Source: Paludibacter sp. (lineage in GTDB: Bacteria > Bacteroidota > Bacteroidia > Bacteroidales > Paludibacteraceae). Taken from it: a stretch of 40,631 nt of DNA. Made by a program: the position numbers and the translations under genes. Below are positions 34,750 through 40,631 of the stretch, piece by piece (the first letter of the stretch is position 1; each line of letters opens with the position of its first letter). The stretch is from positions 1 through 40,631 of the forward strand of contig JARKQF010000135.1 in assembly GCA_029973975.1 (NCBI GenBank), in the 5' to 3' direction. The notes beneath the pieces were generated by a model. The model had not been told where the DNA came from, did no database searches, and saw only the letters and a program-made list of their open reading frames with translations.

Positions 34750-36588
34750 ATGTTTAATATTATTACCATATTTAAAAGATTCCTGCCTCCGTACAAAAAG
34801 TATGTGTTCTGGAGTCTCTTTTTTAATTTTCTGACGACAGTTTTTAGTCTTTTTTCTTTTGCAGCGCTGATTCCTGTGCTTCAGATCCTTTTTGGCATCA
34901 AAAAAACAGATGTGCTTTACATGCCCTGGTCGTGGGACGATTCCTTTTTGCACTTGGTGGATGTAGCCAAAAATAATTTTTCATTTTATCTTAACGAAGC
35001 CATTTTAAATTCTGGCGTTGAGTTAACTTTACTTTTGATTGGGCTGTTTTTGATTGTGATGACCGCCTTCAAAACCGGTACGGCCTACATGGGAGTTCGT
35101 ATGACGATTCCATTGCGTACCGGAGTGGTTAGAGATCTCCGGAATAAATTGTATAAAAAAATTGTTTCATTGCCGATTGGCTATTTTACAGAAGAGAGAA
35201 AGGGTGATATCATGTCGCGTATGTCTGCTGATGTAAATGAAGTCGAAGTTTCTATCCTGAATGCGGTCGATATGATTTTCAAAAGTCCGGTGATGATTGT
35301 AATTTACCTGGCTGTGATGCTGTTGATGAGCTGGGAACTTACCATCTTCGTGATGTTGTTGTTGCCTGTCAGTGGTTGGTTGATCGGTATTATCGGTAAA
35401 AATCTGAAAAGGAAGTCGGGCGAGGTTCAGGAGCAACAGGGCGAAATGCTTTCGCAGATGGATGAAACAATTGGCGGATTACGTGTTGTAAAGGCATTTA
35501 ATGCAGAGTCGAAGATTGAATCCCGTTTTGCTGCTTTGAATGAACGCATGCGCAGGTCATTTTTTAATTTGCATGCCCGTTATAACTTGGCTGCTCCGTT
35601 GAGTGAGTTTGTCGGTACCGTGGTAATTGCCATTTTGCTATGGTTTGGAGGAGTTCTGATAGTAGGAGAGAAAAGCTCTATAGGTCCGGCTGAATTTATT
35701 TATTACCTGGTGATATTTTACAGTATTATAAACCCTGCCAAGGATTTGTCGAGGGCCTTTTACGGTATTCGCAAAGGTACGGCCGCGCTGGAACGAATCG
35801 ATAAAATTCTGAATACGGAAAACAATATTCCTGAGCCGAAAAAACCGGTAGAAATAACCGGTTTCCATGATAAAATTGAGTTTAAGGAGCTGAGTTTTAA
35901 ATATCAATCGGAATGGGTATTGAAAGACATTAATTTAACTGTTCCAAAGGGCAAAACAATTGCATTAGTCGGACAATCCGGTTCCGGAAAAACGACTCTC
36001 ATTGATCTTTTCCCCCGTTTTTATGAAGTGAAAAAGGGTGAGGTTTTATTGGATGGTGTGAATATCAAAAAAATCAAATCACATGATATTCGTAAACTTA
36101 TCGGCAATGTGAATCAGGAAGCTATCTTATTTAATGATACTTTCTTTAATAATATCGCATTCGGAGTAGAAGAAGCAACTCTGGAGCAGGTGATTGAAGC
36201 TGCTAAGATTGCTAATGCACATGATTTTATCATGGCAACAGAAAATGGTTATGAGTCGACCATTGGCGATAGAGGAAGTAAACTGTCAGGAGGACAGCGG
36301 CAACGCATCAGCATTGCCAGGGCAATTCTGAAAAATCCTCCGATCTTGATTTTGGATGAAGCAACTTCAGCTTTGGATACAGAGTCGGAAAAAATGGTTC
36401 AGAAAGCATTGGAGAGTCTGATGAAAAACCGAACTACGCTGGTAGTGGCTCACCGGCTTTCTACGATCAGAAAAGCTGATGAGATTTGTGTGTTGCATGA
36501 AGGTCGCATTGTGGAACGAGGCAAACACGACGAATTGATTGCTCTGGACGGGTATTATAAAAAGTTGGTGGATATGCAGTCTTTTTAA
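34750..36588 (+). CDS. msbA: ABC exporter, MsbA-like (fused membrane and ATPase domains)
   Basis: 612 residues, a half-transporter acting as a dimer. Membrane domain 1-350 with about six helices (YVFWSLFFNFLTTVFSLFSF near the N-terminus, LTLLLIGLFLIVMTAFKTG, MIFKSPVMIVIYLAVMLLM, and others). The ATPase domain has Walker A VGQSGSGKTT (from 407), signature LSGGQRQ (512-518), Walker B ILILDEA (D536, E537) and VAHRLST. MsbA flips lipid A core across the inner membrane; this family also includes other lipid and peptide exporters, and the sequence alone does not decide. Position after purB by 20 bases suggests cotranscription. Confidence 0.9.
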   Translation: MFNIITIFKRFLPPYKKYVFWSLFFNFLTTVFSLFSFAALIPVLQILFGIKKTDVLYMPWSWDDSFLHLVDVAKNNFSFYLNEAILNSGVELTLLLIGLFLIVMTAFKTGTAYMGVRMTIPLRTGVVRDLRNKLYKKIVSLPIGYFTEERKGDIMSRMSADVNEVEVSILNAVDMIFKSPVMIVIYLAVMLLMSWELTIFVMLLLPVSGWLIGIIGKNLKRKSGEVQEQQGEMLSQMDETIGGLRVVKAFNAESKIESRFAALNERMRRSFFNLHARYNLAAPLSEFVGTVVIAILLWFGGVLIVGEKSSIGPAEFIYYLVIFYSIINPAKDLSRAFYGIRKGTAALERIDKILNTENNIPEPKKPVEITGFHDKIEFKELSFKYQSEWVLKDINLTVPKGKTIALVGQSGSGKTTLIDLFPRFYEVKKGEVLLDGVNIKKIKSHDIRKLIGNVNQEAILFNDTFFNNIAFGVEEATLEQVIEAAKIANAHDFIMATENGYESTIGDRGSKLSGGQRQRISIARAILKNPPILILDEATSALDTESEKMVQKALESLMKNRTTLVVAHRLSTIRKADEICVLHEGRIVERGKHDELIALDGYYKKLVDMQSF

Positions 36589-36590
36589 TC

Positions 36591-36611
36591 GTAAATAAGT
36601 AAATCGTAAAT
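36591..36611. repeat. Solo repeat arm (GATTTAC class) between the exporter gene and tyrS
   Basis: Matches 540-560, part of the right arm of the first inverted repeat, at 20 of 21 positions, 36 kb away. The opposite arm is absent. It begins three bases after the exporter stop and ends five bases before the tyrS start. Confidence 0.8.
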
Positions 36612-36616
36612 ATTTA

Positions 36617-37912
36617 ATGATGAATTTTATTGAAGAACTCACTTGGCGAGGTATGATACATACCATGATGCCGGGGACAGAAGAACAATTAGCGAAAGAG
36701 ATGACCGTGGCTTATGTGGGTATTGACCCTACAGCCGATTCATTACATATCGGTCACCTGGTGAGTGTGATGATGTTGCGTCATTTTCAACGTGCCGGCC
36801 ATAAGCCCATCGCGTTGGTAGGTGGAGCAACCGGTATGATTGGAGATCCTTCGGGTAAGTCAGCTGAGCGTAATCTGTTAGATGAAAAAGCTTTGCGTCA
36901 CAATCAGGAGTCAATCAAGAAGCAATTGGCTAAGTTTCTTGATTTCGAAAGTGATGCTCCCAATGCTGCTGAGTTGGTGAACAATTATGATTGGATGAAG
37001 GAGTATTCTTTCCTGGATTTTATCCGTGATGTAGGTAAACACATTACTGTTAATTATATGATGGCGAAAGATTCGGTAAAGAAGCGTTTGAGTGCCGAGT
37101 CAAGTGTGGGGATGTCTTTTACTGAATTCTCATATCAGTTGCTGCAGGGCTATGACTTCCTCTGGCTGAATCAGCATAAAAACTGTAAACTCCAGATGGG
37201 AGGCTCGGATCAATGGGGTAATATTACTACCGGAACCGAATTGATTCGAAGAAAAACGGATGGAGAAGCCTTTGCGTTGGTTTGTCCGCTTATCACCAAA
37301 GCAGATGGAGGTAAATTCGGAAAAACTGAAAGTGGCAATGTGTGGCTTGACCGCAAGTATACTTCACCTTACAAATTTTATCAGTTTTGGTTGAATGTGA
37401 GCGATGCTGATGCTGAAAAATACATTAAGATATTCACGTCTATCAATAAAGAAGAAATCGAAGCGTTGGTGGCGGAACATGCTCTCGCGCCACATCAGCG
37501 TATTCTGCAGAAAAAACTTGCACAAGAAGTAACCGTTATGGTACACTCACGCGAAGATTACGACGCTGCGGTTGAGGCTTCTGGAATTCTTTTCGGAAAT
37601 GCTACTTCAGAAGCGTTGAAAAAACTTGACGAGGACACACTGCTTTCTGTATTTGAAGGAGTGCCTCAGTTTAAAGTCTCAAGGTCCTTGTTTGCTGATG
37701 GAGTGAAAGCGATTGACTTGCTGACAGATCATGCTGCTGTTTTTCCTTCGAAAGGAGAAATGCGTAAACTCGTTCAATCAGGTGGAGTTAGTTTGAATAA
37801 AGAAAAGCTTGAAAATCAAGATGTGCTTATAACTGAGTCTGTTTTACTGAATGGTAAATATATGTTGGCTCAGAAAGGAAAGAAAAACTACTTTTTATTA
37901 ATAGCAGAGTAA
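36617..37912 (+). CDS. tyrS: Tyrosyl-tRNA synthetase
   Basis: 431 residues, class I synthetase of the common TyrRS-1 type. HIGH motif HIGH at 44-47 ([13 protein letters not shown]), [13 protein letters not shown] (69-81), the tyrosine pocket [12 protein letters not shown], and the KMSKS counterpart KFGKT from K233. The last 75 residues form an S4-like RNA-binding domain ([17 protein letters not shown]). Two ATGs follow each other at 36617 and 36620; either may be used. The stop codon overlaps the left arm of a strong terminator. No T-box leader is expected or seen. Confidence 0.97.
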   Translation: MMNFIEELTWRGMIHTMMPGTEEQLAKEMTVAYVGIDPTADSLHIGHLVSVMMLRHFQRAGHKPIALVGGATGMIGDPSGKSAERNLLDEKALRHNQESIKKQLAKFLDFESDAPNAAELVNNYDWMKEYSFLDFIRDVGKHITVNYMMAKDSVKKRLSAESSVGMSFTEFSYQLLQGYDFLWLNQHKNCKLQMGGSDQWGNITTGTELIRRKTDGEAFALVCPLITKADGGKFGKTESGNVWLDRKYTSPYKFYQFWLNVSDADAEKYIKIFTSINKEEIEALVAEHALAPHQRILQKKLAQEVTVMVHSREDYDAAVEASGILFGNATSEALKKLDEDTLLSVFEGVPQFKVSRSLFADGVKAIDLLTDHAAVFPSKGEMRKLVQSGGVSLNKEKLENQDVLITESVLLNGKYMLAQKGKKNYFLLIAE

Positions 37913-37948
37913 CAAGAAACTCCCCTCGGAAGAGGGGAGTTTCTTGTT
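37911..37948. terminator. Bidirectional hairpin between tyrS and the lipoprotein gene
   Basis: 37911-37927 is the exact reverse complement of 37932-37948: a 17-bp stem (AACAAGAAACTCCCCTC) with loop GGAA. It is GC-rich at the tip. It starts inside the tyrS stop codon and lies 11 bases from the end of the convergent gene. Its 3' side is TTTCTTGTT rather than a pure U-tract, so termination is likely but not certain. Confidence 0.8.
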
Positions 37949-37958
37949 AGGTAATAAC

Positions 37959-38465
37959 TTAATGAGCTTGTTCTTGTTGCTTAACAGCCCAGAATGCCCC
38001 TGTTACGTTTTTCAATCCGCTTTCGGTGCTTAATTTGCCAGTGAATGTTCCTTTAATTCCGTTTTCCTGAACAGAAACGAACAAGATGGTAACACTGGCA
38101 CCATCTTCCCCTATTTGTCCATACGAACTGTTTACCATAATCATGTCTTCCTCGTTAGCCGTAGAATAAGCTTTTGTTGACAAAGCTGTCCCATTAGAAT
38201 AACTTCCATACATGATGGAAAGGTATTTCTCGGCAGCCGTATTTTGCAAAAAGCCATTGATAAACACTTCTCCTTTGAAACCTTCTGTTGTTTCTCCATA
38301 TTGTCCATAAGTACAGTCGAGAAATTCTTCTTCGCCATTGTCGAATACCACTACCATTTTGCCTTCTGCAAGGTCATCCAGTAGCCCTTTCTCAATTTCT
38401 TCACAACTGCTGAAAAGAACACTGGAAGTCACAATACATACAAATACATAAATAAGTGTTTTCAT
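37959..38465 (-). CDS. Small predicted lipoprotein of unknown function
   Basis: 168 residues from the ATG at 38465; the frame runs further upstream through the promoter, which rules that part out. The signal peptide MKTLIYVFVCIVTSSVLFSSC ends in a lipobox-like FSSC with C21 followed by E22, so it is probably a lipoprotein. The mature part has no motif that I recognise. It contains several short beta-like stretches (KMVVVFD, ASVTILFVSVQ, IKGTFTGKLS), a C-terminal GAFWAVKQQEQ, and few charged clusters, compatible with a small beta-sandwich. Confidence 0.75.
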   Translation of the reverse strand: MKTLIYVFVCIVTSSVLFSSCEEIEKGLLDDLAEGKMVVVFDNGEEEFLDCTYGQYGETTEGFKGEVFINGFLQNTAAEKYLSIMYGSYSNGTALSTKAYSTANEEDMIMVNSSYGQIGEDGASVTILFVSVQENGIKGTFTGKLSTESGLKNVTGAFWAVKQQEQAH

Positions 38466-38503
38466 AAAAAAAAGTTTTATTGTTAATAAATGTGTAAGAC
38501 GTT

Positions 38504-38534
38504 CAAAAATAATATAATATTTTAGAAATTGCAA
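38504..38534 (-). promoter_or_regulatory. Promoter of the small lipoprotein gene
   Basis: Minus strand TTG (38532-38534), 20-base spacer, TATTTTTG (38504-38511), 38 bases before the ATG at 38465. Confidence 0.75.
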
Positions 38535-38643
38535 GTTTCTTTAAATTCTTGAGCGAGGTGTTCTGTAAGTATGGTTAAATCAGTAGCTTAAAGGACTATA
38601 ACAAGCAATGCTGAAAAGATTTATTGAAATTTTTCTTCTCCTC

Positions 38644-38674
38644 TTGCGAAAACAGAAAAACGGTTGTATCTTTG
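38644..38674 (+). promoter_or_regulatory. Promoter of tRNA-Gln
   Basis: TTG (38644-38646), 20-base spacer, TATCTTTG (38667-38674), 25 bases before the tRNA. Confidence 0.82.
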
Positions 38675-38699
38675 CACCGCTTTAAAAAAGCACATTGCT

Positions 38700-38770
38700 T
38701 GTCCCATGGTGTAATGGTAGCACTCCTGATTTTGGTTCAGTCAGTCTAGGTTCGAATCCTGGTGGGACAA
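38700..38770 (+). tRNA. tRNA-Gln (TTG)
   Basis: Acceptor TGTCCCA/TGGGACA, anticodon loop TTTTGGT with anticodon TTG, T-arm TAGGTTCGAATCCTG. The outermost anticodon-stem pair is C-T and does not pair. CCA is not encoded. It is the last recognisable housekeeping feature; everything to its right looks accessory. Confidence 0.93.
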
Positions 38771-38784
38771 CAGATTAAAACAGC

Positions 38785-38830
38785 TAATTTCCTGATAATA
38801 TGCTATTTATTGTCAGGGAATTTTTGTTTT
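38785..38830 (+). terminator. Terminator of tRNA-Gln
   Basis: AATTTCCTGATAAT (from 38786) pairs with ATTGTCAGGGAATT with two mismatched or G-U positions, followed by TTTTGTTTT. Confidence 0.7.
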
Positions 38831-38852
38831 GGTAAGAATAATGGTAAGAATA
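38830..38852 (+). repeat. Two direct copies of TGGTAAGAATA after tRNA-Gln
   Basis: TGGTAAGAATA at 38830-38840 and again at 38842-38852, a 12-base period. Just downstream of a tRNA gene, such pairs could be integrase arm sites of an island, but no integrase is in the window. Confidence 0.6.
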
Positions 38853-38860
38853 TGTTGGTT

Positions 38861-38890
38861 TTGAGTATCTGAAAATATAAATTATCTTTG
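38861..38890 (+). promoter_or_regulatory. Strong promoter with no protein gene behind it
   Basis: TTG at 38861-38863 (within TTTTG), 19-base spacer, TATCTTTG at 38883-38890, a full match to the consensus. Transcription would start near 38897. The only frame downstream opens at 38892, before that start, so it is not a normal gene. Confidence 0.7.
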
Positions 38891-38896
38891 TATGAC

Positions 38897-38977
38897 TTAC
38901 CAACTCTTGCCGGTTGGTTGGTTAAACACAAAATGCGGTCGGGGTGGTTCCCGGCCGCAACTTTTCTCTAAGAAATC
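38897..38977 (+). ncRNA. Candidate small RNA of about 80 bases
   Basis: Behind the consensus promoter lie two hairpins: ACCAAC (38899-38904) with GTTGGT (38913-38918), and TGCGGTCGGG with CCCGGCCGCA (38934-38960, one G-U pair, six-base loop), then ACTTTTCTCT. The second hairpin with its T-rich tail could be the terminator. It would equally serve as terminator for the minus-strand gene ending at 39019 (TTTTG follows on that strand), so an alternative is that the promoter is a relic. The similarity of part of it to 39961-39979 is noted separately. Confidence 0.4.
38929..38947. repeat. GC-rich block, copy 1 (CAAAATGCGGTCGGGGTG)
   Basis: CAAAATGCGGTCGGGGTG aligns with 39961-39979 with one gap and one mismatch. 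Both copies lie downstream of a minus-strand accessory gene in otherwise AT-rich DNA. Confidence 0.6.
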
Positions 38978-39018
38978 AAAATCATCTTTTTCTTTGATGT
39001 TTCGTTGTTTAAATAATA

Positions 39019-39837
39019 TTACTTTATTTTTACTCCACTCTTACTTATATACAATAAAAAATCTTCCGGAATATCTATTGAAGATGCCTTTTTTAATACA
39101 TAGTAATCTGATTCAGGAGAATAATCTACAATGACAACGGATTCACCTTTTGATAAAGTTTTATAGTTCCAAATTCCATCTTTTACTGGTTTGATATAAA
39201 TATATTCAGGATATAATGTGATTGCTTCAACTGGCACAATTAAACTGTCAGACATTTTTTTATCAAACTGCAACTTTTCAATATGCAATCTTTTCTTTTC
39301 ACTTTCAGCATCTTTGTTGCTCTGAGCAATATTGTCATAATAAGGTTTTGTAACAAAGTTAATTGCAGCTGTTGAGCCTGACAAACTAAAACTATAATCT
39401 GTTTTCCCACAATCACTTGAAAGTCGAACGGAAAACTTATTGTGTTTTTTTAATTTTTCTAAAAGGTCAATGATTTTTAATGATTTGTTGCTACATACAA
39501 AAGTTTCAATAAACCATGTATCTCTATTTGAATTAGTCGAAATTTGAGATTGATATATTTCATCGTCTTTATCAAACTTAAAATATGCTACTTTGTGGTC
39601 ACAACCAGCATAACCGGCATTTGTAAAGTAAACATTTAAATCTCCTTTATCAAAGAAGTTAACCACAAACATTGGTGTTTTGTAGGGATGTTCGCCTCCA
39701 GTACCAACAATTGTTGCAGTTCTGTAATTTCCATCAAAGTCACTTTTGCCTGACTTATATTTCCAATTTTGCCCAAATAAATCTATTGGATAAATAAATA
39801 GAATTAAAAAGAAAAGTAAGAAAAAGTAGTTTTTCAT
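39019..39837 (-). CDS. Secreted protein of unknown function
   Basis: 272 residues from the ATG at 39837; the ten-codon extension upstream begins in the promoter -7 element and is not real. A signal peptide is evident (NYFFLLFFLILFIYPIDLFG, cleavage before Q23). The mature part has three cysteines in an N-terminal beta-rich domain (GYAGCDHKV, FVCSNKS, SDCGKTDYSFSLSGS), a charged helical linker (SNKDAESEKKRLHIEKLQFDK in part), and a C-terminal segment with SH3-like beta strands (GESVVIVDY, YYVLKKAS). I recognise no family. Low G+C and own promoter fit an accessory gene. Secreted or periplasmic by the signal. Confidence 0.75.
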   Translation of the reverse strand: MKNYFFLLFFLILFIYPIDLFGQNWKYKSGKSDFDGNYRTATIVGTGGEHPYKTPMFVVNFFDKGDLNVYFTNAGYAGCDHKVAYFKFDKDDEIYQSQISTNSNRDTWFIETFVCSNKSLKIIDLLEKLKKHNKFSVRLSSDCGKTDYSFSLSGSTAAINFVTKPYYDNIAQSNKDAESEKKRLHIEKLQFDKKMSDSLIVPVEAITLYPEYIYIKPVKDGIWNYKTLSKGESVVIVDYSPESDYYVLKKASSIDIPEDFLLYISKSGVKIK

Positions 39838-39864
39838 ATCAATATATTTAAGGGGTTTGATTTC

Positions 39865-39895
39865 CAAAGTTACAAATTGATGTTACATAAACAAA
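39865..39895 (-). promoter_or_regulatory. Promoter of the secreted-protein gene
   Basis: Minus strand TTTG (39892-39895), 19-base spacer, TAACTTTG (39865-39872), 27 bases before the ATG at 39837. Confidence 0.82.
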
Positions 39896-39960
39896 CAACA
39901 ATTGAAAAATTAGCAAAAAAATCTTTGTGCCAATGGAATGATAATCAGTTTTGTTTTGCG

Positions 39961-39979
39961 CAAAATGCCGGGCGGGGTG
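39961..39979. repeat. GC-rich block, copy 2 (CAAAATGCCGGGCGGGGTG)
   Basis: Second copy of the block at 38929, directly after the stop codon side of the small gene at 39983. It is preceded by TTTTGCG, forming the short palindrome TTTTGCGCAAAA (39955-39966). Confidence 0.6.
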
Positions 39980-39982
39980 TGT

Positions 39983-40267
39983 TTATTCACTTAAATCAAC
40001 ACGTTTTCCATCAATGATAATATTGATTTGTTCCGGAAATTCATCAATTTTGATGTTTTCCTGTTCCACTTTTGCCGGGATAACATACTTTAGTAGTCTT
40101 TCAAATATGATTAACCGGTCTTTTGCATCTACATTATCAAAGTCCTTTTGTATCGTTTCAAAATTTGATTCAATAAACAACTGTATTTTTTCTTTCATCA
40201 ATGCAGATATTTTGTTAGTTGCTCCTTTTTTTCTGCCTCCGGTTTTAGGTAGTCCTTTTGGTTTCAT
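39983..40267 (-). CDS. Small basic-headed protein, paralogue of the next gene
   Basis: 94 residues. The N-terminus (MKPKGLPKTGGRKKGATNK) is strongly basic with GGRKKG, resembling nucleic-acid-binding heads found in small phage and mobile-element proteins (some annotated near terminase genes or as DUF5681). A helical middle (EKIQLFIESNFETIQKDF) leads to DAKDRLIIFERLLKYVIP and an acidic tail ending IIIDGKRVDLSE. The neighbour at 40394 has the same layout. Function unknown. It has its own consensus promoter. Confidence 0.75.
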   Translation of the reverse strand: MKPKGLPKTGGRKKGATNKISALMKEKIQLFIESNFETIQKDFDNVDAKDRLIIFERLLKYVIPAKVEQENIKIDEFPEQINIIIDGKRVDLSE

Positions 40268-40298
40268 TTTTTTCTATTTTAATCTGTTTTAGATACTA

Positions 40299-40328
40299 CA
40301 AATATAGATAATATCAATCATATATCAA
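40299..40328 (-). promoter_or_regulatory. Promoter of the small basic-headed protein gene
   Basis: Minus strand TTG (40326-40328), 19-base spacer, TATATTTG (40299-40306), about 32 bases before the ATG. Confidence 0.78.
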
Positions 40329-40393
40329 TATACATCTATATTCTAAATGGAAAGATATTGTGCGAGCGCAAAAAAAATATTGTTTTTCAAACA

Positions 40394-40631
40394 TCAAATT
40401 TCAATTTCAGTTCCATCAGGTAAAAGCGCAAATACTCTTTCCCTTTCTCCTACATCTTCATTTTGCATTTTAACGGCTTGCAATTTAGGCAAAATAAATT
40501 CTGATAACTTAATAATACAGTTTATTCTATCTTTTGGTTCTAAACTGTCAAAATCACTTTGTAACTGTTCGATATTATTTTCTATCAATGTTTGAAACAA
40601 GTTTCTTATTTCTGCTGAAGTTTTGTTTGGG
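40394..40631 (-). CDS. Second copy of the small basic-headed protein (5' end outside window)
   Basis: The frame is open to the window edge and reads PNKTSAEIRNLFQTLIENN before the TTG at 40600, so that TTG is internal and the start lies beyond 40631. About 79 residues are visible. PNKTSAEIRNL corresponds to TNKISALMKEK of the gene at 39983; then IEQLQSDFDSLEPKDRINCI aligns with FETIQKDFDNVDAKDRLIIF and LSEFILPK with LLKYVIPA. The tail differs (ERVFALLPDGTEIEI). The two are diverged tandem paralogues. Confidence 0.75.
   Translation of the reverse strand, partial: PNKTSAEIRNLFQTLIENNIEQLQSDFDSLEPKDRINCIIKLSEFILPKLQAVKMQNEDVGERERVFALLPDGTEIEI

Noticed and set aside
38899..38977. Integron attC site in the accessory region
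   Set aside because: GTTAAAC at 38921 looks like one core site, but no matching partner (RYYYAAC) at the right distance exists, and no integrase gene is in the window.
38892..39134. Plus-strand frame of 80 codons after the promoter at 38861
   Set aside because: Its ATG lies two bases after the -7 element, before the expected transcription start; it runs antisense into the secreted-protein gene and its sequence has no protein-like features.

Overview
The window looks like a chromosome segment of a Bacteroidota bacterium, most likely order Bacteroidales. The signs are promoters of the TTTG-N19-20-TAnnTTTG type in front of many genes and tRNAs, few recognisable Shine-Dalgarno sequences, a fused SecDF, a short MetH without the C-terminal activation domain, a 306-residue Lys-type phosphoglycerate dehydrogenase, and an outer-membrane barrel ending in Phe. 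The genus cannot be fixed from this sequence; a Paludibacter-like organism is only a guess.

From about 1 to 38,770 the window is housekeeping DNA. In order it holds: the end of an unknown gene; class I fumarase; gpmI and metH; a 56-residue membrane protein; a family 4 glycosyltransferase; mutS; alanine dehydrogenase; the serC-serA pair (first two steps of serine synthesis); an initiator tRNA; secDF; udk; radC; an ABC-2 efflux operon with an S66 peptidase; recO; tRNA-Glu and rpsT; an Rrf2 regulator-YceI-outer-membrane barrel cluster with a candidate shared operator; polA; a polyprenyl diphosphate synthase; deoC; a MazG-like NTPase next to psd; purB; an MsbA-type exporter; tyrS; a small lipoprotein; and tRNA-Gln. 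Several genes have in-frame extensions upstream that run through promoters or repeats. For those I chose the internal ATG (metH, mutS, serC, secDF, radC, purB, yceI and others).

After tRNA-Gln the character changes. The last 1.85 kb is more AT-rich and holds single genes of unknown function, two of them paralogues, each complete one with its own strong promoter. There is a promoter with no protein gene behind it (a possible small RNA) and a GC-rich block repeated downstream of two genes. This looks like the edge of an accessory island placed at a tRNA gene.

The most striking feature is a set of long, mostly perfect inverted repeats (13 to 35 bp arms) filling many of the intergenic gaps in the housekeeping part. 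Their arms are made of short reiterated words such as CATATAAGT, CACATTAGT, CACAAAAGG, GATTTAC or AGCGAATAAC. They fall into classes that recur in the window, some exist as solo arms, and several reach exactly into the stop codon of the neighbouring gene. I do not recognise them as a named repeat family, and no transposase lies in the window.
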